Assembly: GCF_029227915.1 (NCBI RefSeq)
Contig: NC_079883.1
Location: 26,290,001-26,350,000 of the forward strand
Length of the DNA stretch: 60,000 nt
Direction: 5' to 3'
From: Hydractinia symbiolongicarpus
Taxonomy: Eukaryota > Cnidaria > Hydrozoa > Anthoathecata > Hydractiniidae
Shown here piece by piece: positions 47,985 through 58,757 of the stretch. Within the stretch, counting starts at the first letter, position 1. Every line of letters begins with the position of its first letter. The notes under the pieces are model-generated. The model saw only the letters and a list, made by a program, of their open reading frames with translations, was not told the origin of the DNA and ran no database searches. The translations under genes were made by a program, and so were the position numbers.

Positions 47985-49262
47985 CTACGCTAAGATAATT
48001 GGATTGAATACATAATCCCTGTACCAATAAAAAGCAAATAACGAAATTAAATTTATAACTACAGAAATAGGCATGAATATATTTATAAATTTCAATAAAA
48101 ACACACATAAAAATGCTCCTAAAAGACATCCAGCTTGTTTGATCATTATCCTTATGCCTTCCAAGTAACATTGATAGTTGGATGATATTAACTTAGCAAA
48201 GACAACGACCAAACATAACTGATGAGCTATTTCCAGCACACTTAAAGCAATAACATATAAGATCAACATGGCAATTTTAATGGTAACACTAAGGGGAATA
48301 TAAACAGATATATACTGAAAAATTGATAACACAATCATAGAAATTAGGCTTAAAATTCCTATCCAATAAATAACGAAATTTCCGAGCTTAATTTTAACAC
48401 CAACAACATACAGCAATAAAGCAGCAACTCCCATCGCAGTAAAGCCAATTGAAACAGTTTCGTAAGGCATAGATAATACGTCCAACACTAGAACTGGGAA
48501 ATTTCGACTGGAAGCTACGCTTATTAAAGCAGTAGAAAATGTCATGAATAGCAGAAATAGTATAACTTTAGATTTGCAGGCTTTTTTCAACACCTTAATG
48601 TTATCTCCACTTACATCTTCATGCTTGTCAGTAGTGGCTGCTTTCATGTCATACTCTCGTGATAAATCATGCGCAAAATATATAACGCAGAATTGTGAAA
48701 ATACAGTCAAAGCGAGTAAAATGACCCCTGAGAAGTTGCCATATGCAATATGCAGTCCTCCAAACCATATATTGACGCTTGCAAATGGAAGAACCAGGCA
48801 AGGTCCAACTATAAAACCAACTGCTTTTGACCCAACCAGATATACTATTTTCACTTGCAGCTCTTTTGAGGGGTAAGACCTTGCTACTTCGGCTGTCATC
48901 AAAGATCTTGATACGGTAACCCCACCATTTAGAAGTTTCCCTAAAAAGGGAAAGAGTGGTGACCATGGAATGATATAAATTAAACTTCCACACATCGCTA
49001 TAAAGTTTGTTGTGATGATAAACACTTTTATCCGCCTTGTTCTGTCAGCATGTTTTGCAACCACAGAAGAGAACAGAAGTGGCAGAATGTAAACCGCGAT
49101 ATTTATTAAACCATAAAAAAGGTGTGGCTGATTTGTGTTCATCATTTTTGTTAAATAGATCCATAATGTTGCTGTATTTGCACTTTTTTCGGCTCCAATT
49201 AAGAAATGAACTGTCATGTATGCGAAGAGAGTGTTCGATCGCTTTTTCTTCCAAGCCTTCAT
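47985..49262 (-). CDS. MFS transporter, MFSD8/CLN7-like, intronless
   Basis: 425 codons without interruption, starting at the first ATG of the frame (MKAWKKKRSNTLFAYMT). About 12 hydrophobic segments can be counted, split by a charged central loop near residues 205-235 (SREYDMKAATTDKHEDVSGD). Between helices 2 and 3 the loop KHADRTRRIK corresponds to the conserved basic loop of the major facilitator superfamily. GPCLVLPF after helix 5 matches the superfamily's typical GP turn, and YLEGIRIMIKQAG near helix 11 resembles the EGI/QG segment of MFSD8-like proteins. MFSD8 works in lysosomal membranes, but the substrate and location here are unknown. A single exon in an intron-bearing genome suggests an old retroposed paralogue, now a full-length gene. 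Confidence 0.75.
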   Translation of the reverse strand: MKAWKKKRSNTLFAYMTVHFLIGAEKSANTATLWIYLTKMMNTNQPHLFYGLINIAVYILPLLFSSVVAKHADRTRRIKVFIITTNFIAMCGSLIYIIPWSPLFPFLGKLLNGGVTVSRSLMTAEVARSYPSKELQVKIVYLVGSKAVGFIVGPCLVLPFASVNIWFGGLHIAYGNFSGVILLALTVFSQFCVIYFAHDLSREYDMKAATTDKHEDVSGDNIKVLKKACKSKVILFLLFMTFSTALISVASSRNFPVLVLDVLSMPYETVSIGFTAMGVAALLLYVVGVKIKLGNFVIYWIGILSLISMIVLSIFQYISVYIPLSVTIKIAMLILYVIALSVLEIAHQLCLVVVFAKLISSNYQCYLEGIRIMIKQAGCLLGAFLCVFLLKFINIFMPISVVINLISLFAFYWYRDYVFNPIILA

Positions 49263-50459
49263 ATTAACTGTATCTTCTATTGTGATTAATTATCGTTGCT
49301 TAGTTTGTCTTACATTGACGTTGTCACCTTGATAAAATTATATGCGCCAGTGTTTTTGTGGCTATAGAATTTATGAGTTTACAAGTCACATGAATGATGA
49401 CGCAAAACGTTTAATCTGTTTTGTTAACTTGTTGTCAATTGCAATAAAAAATTACGAAAGATGGATTAAAAATTTTTAATAAAGTAGACAACAATAATAA
49501 CATCTTAAAAACATTGCAGCAGTTGTATTATTTGGTAATAGGCGACCAGCAATTTTTATCAATAACGATATTTAAAGTCATTATCAGGTAAAATCTAAAA
49601 TAATAGTAAAATCAGTTATAACAGATTAAAACAAAAATATCTACAACATACCTTTACTAAACTAAAAAATATTAATGTCGTGTATTTAACGATGGCTTAA
49701 TGTCACTTATAAAAACGCATTTCAAAATCGATAAGTGCGTTGAGACTTCAGGTCAATAAAATTTTAACTGTTTCAATTGATACATTCGCAGCCATTAAAA
49801 TGTAAGCCCACTGGACTTGAACATGTTTCCACATGCGAACAAGAACTTTCTTAAGGGGGTAGGTCTAGAAAAAACATTTTTTCCGTAAAAAGAGATCTGT
49901 TTGCCTAAAAAATAAATTTAATTGATAAATACAGCTAAAAAATTAAAAAAAAAATTCTGCAAAAATTTGCCTCGATAGCCTGGGTTTACGGCATAACTTT
50001 GCTCAAAAATAAGGTATGCTGCTTACATATCATTCTATCATTTAACGAAAAATAAATTATAAATTCATAATAAATTTTAATTAATGCATAATTTATTCAT
50101 CATTAATAAAAAAACTCACGTTTGAAAAAGTAAGTAGTTAGATTTTCATAATGTATAATGTTTATGCATGGTGATTCTTCGTTAAATGATCTCTTATATA
50201 AATGTTAAAGATACTGTGGAAATTTCAAAATACACGTCACAAAGTTCAAAAAACCCGCTAAAATATGAAGTCCCTAAAAACGCAAAAGAAAGCTACTGTA
50301 GATATAAAAAACAACAAAACAAATGATGAATTAGCTTATTCAAACCCTCCTGGTACATATGAAGGATTTTCATTTTGAGTTTCTTTATCAGCATGTCCTT
50401 TTCTTATTTTTCTAAGGGTTTTTCATATTTTTTTAAATTAGCTATTCGCCCGATTTAAC
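49263..50459. other. Upstream flank of the MFS gene
   Basis: AT-rich; no promoter element can be assigned. ATCATTTAACGAA at 50037 and TTCGTTAAATGAT ending at 50190 form 13-base inverted ends of a possible 154-bp MITE. Confidence 0.45.
50037..50190. mobile_element. Possible MITE with ATCATTTAACGAA ends
   Basis: Thirteen-base perfect inverted ends enclose an AT-rich 154-bp unit. It could instead belong to the adjacent Mutator-like element. No target duplication was established. Confidence 0.4.
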
Positions 50460-52123
50460 CTCCTGGCGCTGAATGCTTTCAATGTTGCGCTCATTAGATA
50501 TTGAGTCTGTCATCATTCCTGACATTCCAAAAGAATTCAACACATTTTTAACACCTTTAGTGGCATCATTATAATGTAACACTGCAGAGTTTATTGCCAT
50601 TTCTAAAGTTTGTTTGCCCACAAAAATGTTTTTGGGTCAGCGAGTCCATACGACAGCATTGAAACTCTTATTCGTGTTTTGGGTTTGACCATGCAAACAC
50701 TTGGACAAAAGAGAGTCATCAGAATGTGCAGTAAATATAGGCCTCAGTAGATCAGATATCCAAATGTCTAAATTGATATGATCCTTGTATTTAGATGTAC
50801 CATGTTGTTTGTCATATCAAGATTTGCAGCAGGTACTATCATTAGGAGGACAAAATCGATGACGAATTTCAGAATTTGTGTAGGCAGTGCAATGGACTAA
50901 AATTGCTCAAATTGATTTTTCTTTGGCATGAATGTTGTTAGTTTTATTCCTTGTTGCTAGACCATACAAATTCTGCATATTGTTGATAACACTTTCTGTC
51001 ATTTTTTTTCTTCTACTAAGAGGGGTTACAGTTCTTTATGGCTTTTCACCAAGGTTCGTAGGCGGGTACCCATTCCCTTCTGGCTGTGACCAACACATTC
51101 CAATTTTTCAGGTGCGACTCCATATTCTCTATAAGGAACAGACTTTACAACTTGATTAAAAGGGGAAGTGTCACCATCTCCAAGATAGTGAGAATACATA
51201 ATGTTATTCTTTTTTATCGAACGCTCAAATATTTGCACCGCGCCAGCTGCTTTCATTGCTCCAGAGGACTGTGTGTTGTTGATATTGCACACATGCAATG
51301 CTTTTCAAGCATTGTATCTTGGAGAATTTTTCTTATTTTTCCACATTCTGCAACCCATACAAAATATTGTCAAAGCTTTATAGTCTAAGCATTTATCGTA
51401 TACAACACCAACAACAAATCCATTCAGGGAAGCATTTCCACGACGCTGCCACGCTCCATCAATTTTGATGCGCTTGCATGGTGGGTCATTTTCCTTGCAA
51501 AATTGTACCATCTTTAGCAGCTTTGCCATATGCCATTGATATATCAGCTTACAATTTTTTAAATGGAGTGTCTGATATGCAGTGTAAATTTATACAGCGA
51601 CTAAAATTTTTTATTGTATTATGTCCTTGTCCAATTTCTCGGAAAATAAATACCATATGACTATTGGCCTGAGATGTTTCCTTCCTTGTACATCCTTCTT
51701 GTTGTCATCAAATTTGCTACACACAATAGATTTTCCTCCACTCGCACACACTGCCGCATACTTCCAATTGATGTGCAAAACCAATTCGTGAGGACAAACT
51801 GTCAACAGTCGTGACAGCACAACTGCATTCTGGACAACCAAGACTTTCTATGACTTCGCTCAAAATGGAAAAATTAACAAACATAAAATAGTCTTTGTTG
51901 ACATTATCTACAGTCTTTCTTTTATAAAAGGGGCCAACTTTCTAGCACTGGCAGAACACGAATTTGGAGTAGTATTTGGGGTTTGTAGATCAGGACTGCT
52001 TTGATTTTGGCGGCGTGTATGAATGTTTCCAGTGAATTGTATTTTCTTCTTTCTTGCAAAGTTCTGCTTGGCACCTTCTCCTTTAGTTGCTGTATTATTC
52101 ATACTATACTTAATAGTAATCAA
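50460..52123 (-). pseudogene. Mutator-like transposase pseudogene
   Basis: Minus-strand frames run from about 52110 downward. They contain GAWQRRGNASLNGFV with CLDYK and CMGCRMW (51500-51330), then SSGAMKAAGAVQIFERS, YLGDGDTSPFNQV and KLECVGHSQKGMGTRLR (51290-51050). This matches the Mutator-like transposase domain common in animal genomes, with the DGD and ECVGH-QKRMGTRLR hallmarks. An N-terminal basic stretch (KQNFARKKKIQF) and a CPECSCAV pair lie upstream near 51835. Stops and frameshifts occur between the blocks (e.g. at about 51610, 51305 and 51025) and the C-terminal part is badly eroded. Such transposases move DNA by cut-and-paste; this copy cannot. Confidence 0.75.
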
Positions 52124-53162
52124 ACGTGTAAAATGAAAAGCCCTTGCAGGCTAAAAGATTTCAGACTCTTGTTCGCGTGTGATTTTGTTCCCTATACCTT
52201 TTAAGGTCGCCAGCAGCCAGTTTTGTACAGAACTTCTACAATGTTGTTCTGTCATTTCAAATAAATGGATATTACCCCATGGTTTTATATAGAACTTACA
52301 AAATGTTTTATGTAGTACGTGAGATACAAGATAGACAAACCAACGCGTTACTTTTAGGGCAAAGCGAGGGTCAAATGGATTATCAATACCACCTATATTA
52401 TGCTACAAAACTAAATACGAATGTTTACACAGCCAAATAATACACGCGAAGGTGGTCGTGAGCAAAGAAAACGGGTCAATACACTTGGTCGGTGGTCGTA
52501 ATATCTATCCATGTAACAATGCACAAGCGATAAAACGCAAATTATTGATTACAGATGTTTTATTAACGATTAGAAAATAGAGTTTTCGTAAAGATTTCAT
52601 TGTGGCGGCTTAGTTTATGCAGTTGTATGTATCAACATTGGCGTACAGTCAATGTTCTTGAGAATGTGCGTTTTGTTCTTCGAGGTTGGTGAAATAGGTT
52701 GCAAGTTGGGAGTCAATACTGTCCAGTTAAGCCGTAGCAAACTAATGTAGATTATTCCAGTTTTCTATGTGGCAAATGTCTGCGAAACAATCATTCGTAA
52801 TACATTTTAATAGGCTTCACGCCATACCGTCGTGTTATCGGTCTTGTGTAACGAGAAAGGATTGGTTTGTGCCCTCTCGTTAACAAGTTTTTCAAAGCAA
52901 GTTTTTTTATAACACAATGATATTCAAATTATACCGGTAAAAGTTATACGCGGATTCAACAGTAGTAGAATACTAATGGTAAGTAAAGCGAGCAGCGATA
53001 TATGCTCCATGTTTTTTTTTTCTCTGAATGATGAACGGAATACAATATGGAAGAATTCAGCTTGTTTAGCATCGTGTTAACCTTTGCAAGATGAATAAAT
53101 AATTATGTCATGGTGATTGAATTGGTGTGTATGTTCAGACTTTTGGAACTAAAAACGAACAC
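52124..53162. other. Intergenic, nothing recognised
   Basis: No supported frame. A 13-base sequence TTATGTCATGGTG near 53103 is repeated directly after the palindrome at 53595 and is discussed with it. Confidence 0.45.
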
Positions 53163-53597
53163 AACTCTTTAACGACGTTTCGGCCGTACGACGGCCATTT
53201 TCAAGTTTAGCTATTTACAATTGACAAATTCAACACTATATACAAAATATCGTACGATATATCATCGTACGATCAAATATTCCGTAGGGGCAAGTCAATT
53301 ATCTGAAAATAGAAATAATGGCATTGATGCAATATTTCTATTAAGAATTGGCTTATCCCTACGGATTAACAAGCTAATCTAATTAGCTTGTTAATCCGTA
53401 GGGATAAGCCAATTCTTAATAGAAATATTGCATCAATGCCATTATTTCTATTTTCAGATAATTGACTTGCCCCTACGGAATATTTGATCGTACGATGATA
53501 TATCGTACGATATTTTGTATATAGTGTTGAATTTGTCAATTGTAAATAGCTAAACTTGAAAATGGCCGTCGTACGGCCGAAACGTCGTTAAAGAGTT
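53163..53597. repeat. Perfect 435-bp palindrome
   Basis: Two 216-base arms are exact reverse complements around a 3-base spacer CTA. The outer ends read AACTCTTTAACGACGTTTCG and its complement. Inside the arm lies GGCCGTCGTACGGCC next to GAAACGTCG, a small stem resembling repeats found in Penelope-like elements, though that link is from memory. No protein is encoded. Perfection over 216 bp in decaying surroundings implies very recent origin, gene conversion between arms, or an assembly/cloning inversion. Confidence 0.9.
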
Positions 53598-54464
53598 ATG
53601 TCATGGTGCTTCTTTTATCGTAAAATGAGGGTACTTCTTCCCAAATGTAATCTCCCCAAAAGTGCACATGGGCACTAAAATACGAAGAAAATTGTTCAGT
53701 TAAAGGTACTAACTTGATATGGTAATATGGAAATGAAACCGTAAACATGAAATCATTTTATTGTTTATCACATCTTGTGGTATACACATTTCTTTTAGCC
53801 ATCATATTAATCACCATATCCAGTTAAGCATACAGTTCCTCGCTGTTTTTCAACTGAAAGTTTTTTAGCCACCTAAGGCACGTTTACAATTTCTACAACA
53901 TTGTACTGTATCACAAAATACAAAAAAAAAAACGTAAAGAAATAAACATAAAATGTTTAATAAATTTAGAAAATGCAATATTTCCAAAATATTTACAATA
54001 ACTAACCATGAAGAACAAGAGACATTGTACGTGGAAGAATAACAAAAACATCTAAAAGTTAACATTACGAATCAGAAATCATCACACATCAGTCTTAGTA
54101 GAAAACCTAGCCGCATCAATTACATAAAAAGGCGCACATTTTAAATGCGAAAGTACATGATTTAACTTTAAACTGGGTAGTTTTAAAAATAGGTGTGCAC
54201 GTTAATGAAAAACGAAGTAAAAATTATTCTCACATAAAAATGCAGTAGAGTTGAGAAAACAACAAATATTCTCCACAATAGCTGGTCCAGGTTTCCTTTG
54301 ATATAACGTTTCGACTTCACAGAGAATATTTGTTGTTGAGGGGAGAAAATTATATATCCCGAACTAATAGTTATGGTTAGGGTTAGGGTTATGTCTGCTT
54401 ATTTCAAAAAGAAATTGTGGAATATGTTAATGAAAAAATATTTTCTTCTATAATTATATAAATA
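53598..54464. other. Intergenic with a 16-bp inverted pair and short TTAGGG run
   Basis: AACAACAAATATTCTC (about 54258) and GAGAATATTTGTTGTT (about 54321) are inverted and may be ends of a small MITE. GGTTAGGGTTAGGGTTA at about 54375 is a short interstitial telomere-type run. No gene is supported. Confidence 0.5.
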
Positions 54465-54598
54465 CTAGTCGTTAGCCCGTGGAAAAATCCACGGTTTCGC
54501 CCGTCCTTTTTATACAGTATTGCGTGCGTCTCGCTAACCTACCATTTTGCGTGGCAGACAAACGGACGGACAGATATATACTGGTATTATAATATAGA
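54465..54598 (-). mobile_element. Mini-Helitron-like element 2
   Basis: On the minus strand: A|TCTATATTATAATACC at the 5' end, a CTGTCCGTCCG run, then hairpin CCGTGG-ATTTTT-CCACGG (54494-54477), and twelve bases later GACTAG|T. The host A before TC and host T after CTAG are what Helitron insertion into AT predicts. At 134 bp it is non-coding. Its 3' end could instead be that of the adjacent autonomous Helitron, which has the same orientation. Confidence 0.65.
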
Positions 54599-54739
54599 TA
54601 TATAAAAATAAAAATAAAAATACAGACATAATACAAAATAATACAAAATTCAAAATATTGACGTATTGAGCAAGTACGCGTTTTGCATAAGAAATTCAAA
54701 CTCTCTTTTGTGAACAGCTAAAAAACTTTTTATTTTATT

Positions 54740-55085
54740 ACTGTAGCTAAACAACACACTCTGAGTCTGAAAGTTCCTATGAAAACATGCACATTGTGGA
54801 TATTGACAAGACAGGTATTTGAAACCATATAAATTTCATCAATTATGATAATACACACCTCTACTAACTTGTTTCGTAAATGAGTTCGCATTTTATCACT
54901 AAGGGGAACATAATTATTCCCGTGAATTCCAAAACATGAATGTACTGTTGTACCTCTAATGTTTACAGCAGCTACACCTGTTGGAGCCATTCTCACCTTT
55001 GCACATTAATAATTTTGTAAGAGATTTGTAAATTGTTTTGATCAAATACGTCTTTCCACATGTACCTTCACCAGTTAAAAATCTT
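54740..55085 (-). pseudogene. PIF1-type helicase N-terminal fragment of the Helitron
   Basis: A Walker A-like LTGEGTCGKTYLI (about 55085-55045) is followed, after a frameshift, by MAPTGVAAVNIRGTTVHSCFG and the Walker B IIIIDEIYMVSN. That is the signature order of PIF1/RRM3 helicases in Helitrons, where it unwinds DNA for rolling-circle transposition. Only the first third of the helicase remains. Confidence 0.8.
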
Positions 55086-55209
55086 CACCCGTTAAAAATA
55101 TAGACAGAGGTTTAATCAGTAGGTGAAATGCAGTTACGATTTTTTATAAATTTTCCTGCCCAAGTGAACACTGTTTCAAATACTGTGAAGTATTTATTAA
55201 ATATCTCTA

Positions 55210-55987
55210 TTAATCTCCTGGTCTGATGCCACAACAAACAAAACTGTTTCTAGGTAGAGACAATAAGTTGGAACAAGTTGGTTCAGTTTCATTTTCTGTC
55301 TCATCTTGCTCCCTTGATGCTAAGAAGTCAACTTCTTCATTTTCCTGTTGTGCAAATGGATCTTGATTAGTGTCCATGTCAGCTTTAAAGGTAGCCAAAG
55401 CTTCGTCATCAATTTCACTATATGGTTCTAACTTTTGTTTGTTCGCATTGACAATATTTAAAACTCCTGGATGGTTAAGCTTCTCCGTGTAAGTACCATC
55501 AAGTAAATCAGATTCAAAACGAAAAGGATAGTATAAAAATGATAAGTGATGAGTATACTTTTTTGGCTGAGTATGTCGGTTAGGTGTGGAATTCATAAGT
55601 GGTATCGGTGATGGATATGTAGAAGGAATGTGATTTATTTCCATGAAATTCATCATTCACAATGATAGGTTGGTTATCGTTGTCACCTATTTCAGATTTT
55701 GTGGTATCTAAATAATAAAATGCAAAAAATTTTGCATAGCACATTTTATCCAAAGCAGCATATTTACCACTTTTGAAAGTAGTATCAGGTCTGATTAAAT
55801 AACGATCAAGCATGTTTGTTTTAAATATATCAACATTGTCATCAGGTAGCCCTTCAAGTTCTGTCTTACTTTTGCACATTCTAAAGCAGTCTTCTGGTAA
55901 ATTACTATTTGCAAAGATTACCTTAGGAAATGTTATTCGAAGCCACAATTCAGGCATTAAATGATACACTGCTTCTTGACAGAGCAT
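55210..55987 (-). pseudogene. Helitron middle region fragments
   Basis: Two overlapping frames. 55987-55580 contains QEAVYHLMPELWLR, VIFANSNLPED and NMLDRYLIRPDTTFKSGKYA, a block typical of animal Helitron polyproteins. 55656-55210 continues with LDGTYTEKLNHPGVLNIVN and an acidic stretch. The overlap marks a frameshift near 55620. Confidence 0.7.
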
Positions 55988-56337
55988 TCCCTATGATTTG
56001 AAAATGCATTTGCAATTTTATATATTTGTTCATTGTTGTCGCTATTTTCACGTGCCTTTGATAATACTTGCTTCATTGCACGCAAACATTTATCTTCTGA
56101 TTTGGAAAGACATGTATGTTATTGCCTTATAGTGATTAAAAACCGTTCATGTTCAAAATTCTACACCGTTCCATGTAGTCCATATTCTCAAAATCATCTT
56201 CTGTGAGATTATAACCATTGAGTTTTGATATTATGAAACAACTTCGTTCCAAAGCAGGTCAGCACAGGACAATGTTCAAAAAAATATTGGTGTTCCGAAT
56301 TGTTTTACCATAGCTAAAACTTCATGAAGAAATTTTT

Positions 56338-56802
56338 TCAATAAGCGGGTGTACCTTTGACAGTATTCATAAAGTTAAAGGCCTCATCATTAGCTATGAA
56401 AGATTTAACAGTTTCCTCGAAATTTGTACTGAACATACCAGCAGTTAAAATATTACCACATAATTTTTTCATGGCAATATTTATCCTGCTTTTTAAATTT
56501 ATTTGTTGAATAACATGATGGGCATAAAATATATAGTCTGCATCTGATGCAAATTTTTGCGAATAATTGAGTAAACGCTCGTTGAAATATTTAATAGGAC
56601 TTAGCTTTATGCTGCGTTCAACATTGTACCCAAATTTACCAGTTGGAAACAAATGAGGGTGGGCCAGTTCTTTACAATTTTCATCATTTATGATAGATAA
56701 AGGTTTTTTTCCCTCACCAGGAGCAACAACTAGTGTGTCGTTATCTATTGCATGTGGAATTTTTGGTGTCATCACAGTTTCATTTGCAGCTACTCCGAAC
56801 AA
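56338..56802 (-). pseudogene. Helitron_like_N domain fragment
   Basis: The frame includes LAHPHLFPTGKFGYN and SPIKYFNERLLNYSQKFASD, then DYIFYAHHVIQQ, the diagnostic N-terminal Helitron domain. Downstream codons near 56330-56270 (FFTLSCADLLW-like in another frame) show the coding sequence once continued. Confidence 0.8.
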
Positions 56803-57634
56803 ATTAATGGGTTTTCCTCTTCAATAGAATCTATAATATCTTCTGACCCATTATTAACAATTACTTCCAGTTGTGTATTTTCAGTAAAACGTAATAACTC
56901 TGTTGGTATTGTATTCATATCAATGACAGTATTTTAATAAAAAGGGTTATTAATTTTCAAATATTCTAAAACATCTTTTAAAATTTGTGGTCATGCAGGT
57001 TCAAAGTATACATGGCCATTATACATTAGTTTACGTTTCAATTTTATTAACACTAACCGACTGAAGTCAGCCAAATTGAAAGAACATCACATATATCCAT
57101 ATATTCTACAGGTACATTGCATATTGCCCCTTCTAGTTTTAGAGATTGTCCTTTTGGCATTATTGCAACTTTTTTAAACAATAACCTTTGTGCAATCAAA
57201 ACGCGTTCACAAGTTTTCTTAATAGTGGATACCCACAGGGAAAGTCAAAAATCTCTAACTTATTTGAAACAGCCTGACATAGTATTTCTTAGCTTTTAAT
57301 TTATTATGACAAGTTTGACAGCCATAACAGTTATCATTATAGCTTGTAACTAGGAAAAATTGGAAACTTTTTAGATCCATGATATCATACTTTGCTTCAT
57401 CAAACTTCAAAGCAGATCATTTGTACAAGCACCTATTGCATACCACACAAATCCTTAATCATATTCCTGAAATTAAGTATCCGCTTTTTCTGAACCTCAC
57501 TTTTCTTATGATCAAATGATTTACGGGATCGTTCTTTGAATCTTTCACTATCTATTGCATATTTTTCTTTTCTTTTTGACAATACATTGTCACGCTCACT
57601 CTCATAATACTCTTTTCGTTTTAATTTTATATTT

Positions 57635-57979
57635 TCAGTCCTTAGAATGTAGTGCTTTTTTATTCATTTTCATTATTTCACATTCATCAGCATAGAACTC
57701 TATCTTTTTTAATTTTATTTGCTCGTGTTCAACGGCATAATATTCTTTCCATTTTTTTAATTTTATTTGCTCGTGTTCAACTGAATAATATTTTTTCCTT
57801 TTTAGTTTTATTTGCTCCTGTTCTGCGGCATAGTATTCCTTACTCTGTTTTCGTTTTCTAGATTTAATATTTTCGTTAGTAGCATATTGTTCTCTTAACC
57901 TTTGTGTAACATGCTCCTTTGAATTTTGGTACTTTTCTCTCCTCTTTTTTGTTATAATAGAAGCAGAAATCTGAGTCAA
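57635..57979 (-). pseudogene. Lys/Glu-rich tandem repeat region of the Helitron
   Basis: Imperfect units of roughly 17-20 residues: EYYAAEQEQIKLKRK, KYYSVEHEQIKLKK, EYYAVEHEQIKLKK, EFYADECEIMK. Helitron N-termini in animals often carry such basic repeats. The DNA repeats have a period of about 51-60 bases. Confidence 0.65.
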
Positions 57980-58051
57980 TTATTTTTCACTTACAAGAAC
58001 CTTAACAGGTTGTTTATAACTCATATTGAAGAGAAGACTTATTTTGCTTTG

Positions 58052-58252
58052 TCAAATAAGTCCTTGATGAATATTTTTAAACTTTAACAACACAGAATAA
58101 CCATCTGCAGCAAATGAACCATCATTTCCCTGACTATGGGAGTCAAATATAAAAAAGCAGGACTTGTTATATAAAATTGATGTTGTGAAACCACTTATCA
58201 TAAACATCATTCCACTACATTCTGCAAAATTCAAAAAATTATTTTGCAACAA
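58052..58252 (-). pseudogene. DSH-type N-terminal domain fragment of the Helitron
   Basis: FFIFDSHSQGNDGSFAADG then SVLLKFKN resembles the peptidase-fold or OTU-like segment placed at the N-terminus of many animal Helitron proteins. Same strand and order as the rest of the element. Family assignment is from pattern recognition only. Confidence 0.45.
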
Positions 58253-58409
58253 AGTTAGTTCACCATTGTAAATTGTCTAAAAAGGTTATAGATAATTGAG
58301 TACCCACAATTGAAATTGAATTTGGGAGTTGATAAAAAAAATAGCACCAGTTGTATTAAGTGACTTTATAAACAATCACCATTCTCCAAAATATGGTCTA
58401 AATCCCGAT

Positions 58410-58757
58410 AGATAGATAGATATGCATATTCTACATGGCTAGCCTCACAAATATCGAGGTATATGCCCTGTCTATTATTTCCAGGAGGGGCCATGGCTTA
58501 GATGGAGAGTCCTAGAGTATTTAATGCTCATTTTGAGCTATGCAGACCCAATTAGGGCCCGCACTCTACTAGACAAATCCCGGCAACATTCAACGGCCCA
58601 CACAGTGTGCCATCTAACCAATTTCCCTCACATGGCTTGGGTTAACCCGGGGCTATGGTAATATTCACTCGCCCATGTTGAATTGCCGTCAAGAGGAATC
58701 GAATCCCGGTCTCCCGCACAGAGTACGAGAGCTATAACCACTAATCTACGGCGCCAT
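58410..58757 (-). mobile_element. tRNA-derived SINE
   Basis: Read on the minus strand, the head starts GGCGCCGTAGATTAGTGGTT, a tRNA-like 5' end with an A box, and includes the B box GGGATTCGATTCC some 35 bases later. A non-tRNA body of about 230 bases follows, and the 3' end is a short TATC/ATCT microsatellite. No gene is encoded. Pol III promoter boxes look intact. Confidence 0.75.

Larger units (their letters stand above)
54730..58252 (-). mobile_element. Decayed Helitron (Helitron-like N, PIF1 helicase)
   Basis: Minus-strand pieces occur in the expected order: a FDSHSQGNDGSFAADG segment (58252-58052), a Lys/Glu-rich repeat region (57979-57635), the Helitron_like_N block (56802-56338), a linker block (55987-55210) and a PIF1 helicase start (about 55085-54740). 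The HUH rolling-circle nuclease motifs were not found, and the helicase is cut short. A mini-Helitron-like 3' end lies about 260 bases downstream. Confidence 0.75.

Noticed and set aside
54375-54391. Telomere signal from GGTTAGGGTTAGGGTTA
   Set aside because: Under three repeats; interstitial and too short to mean a chromosome end.
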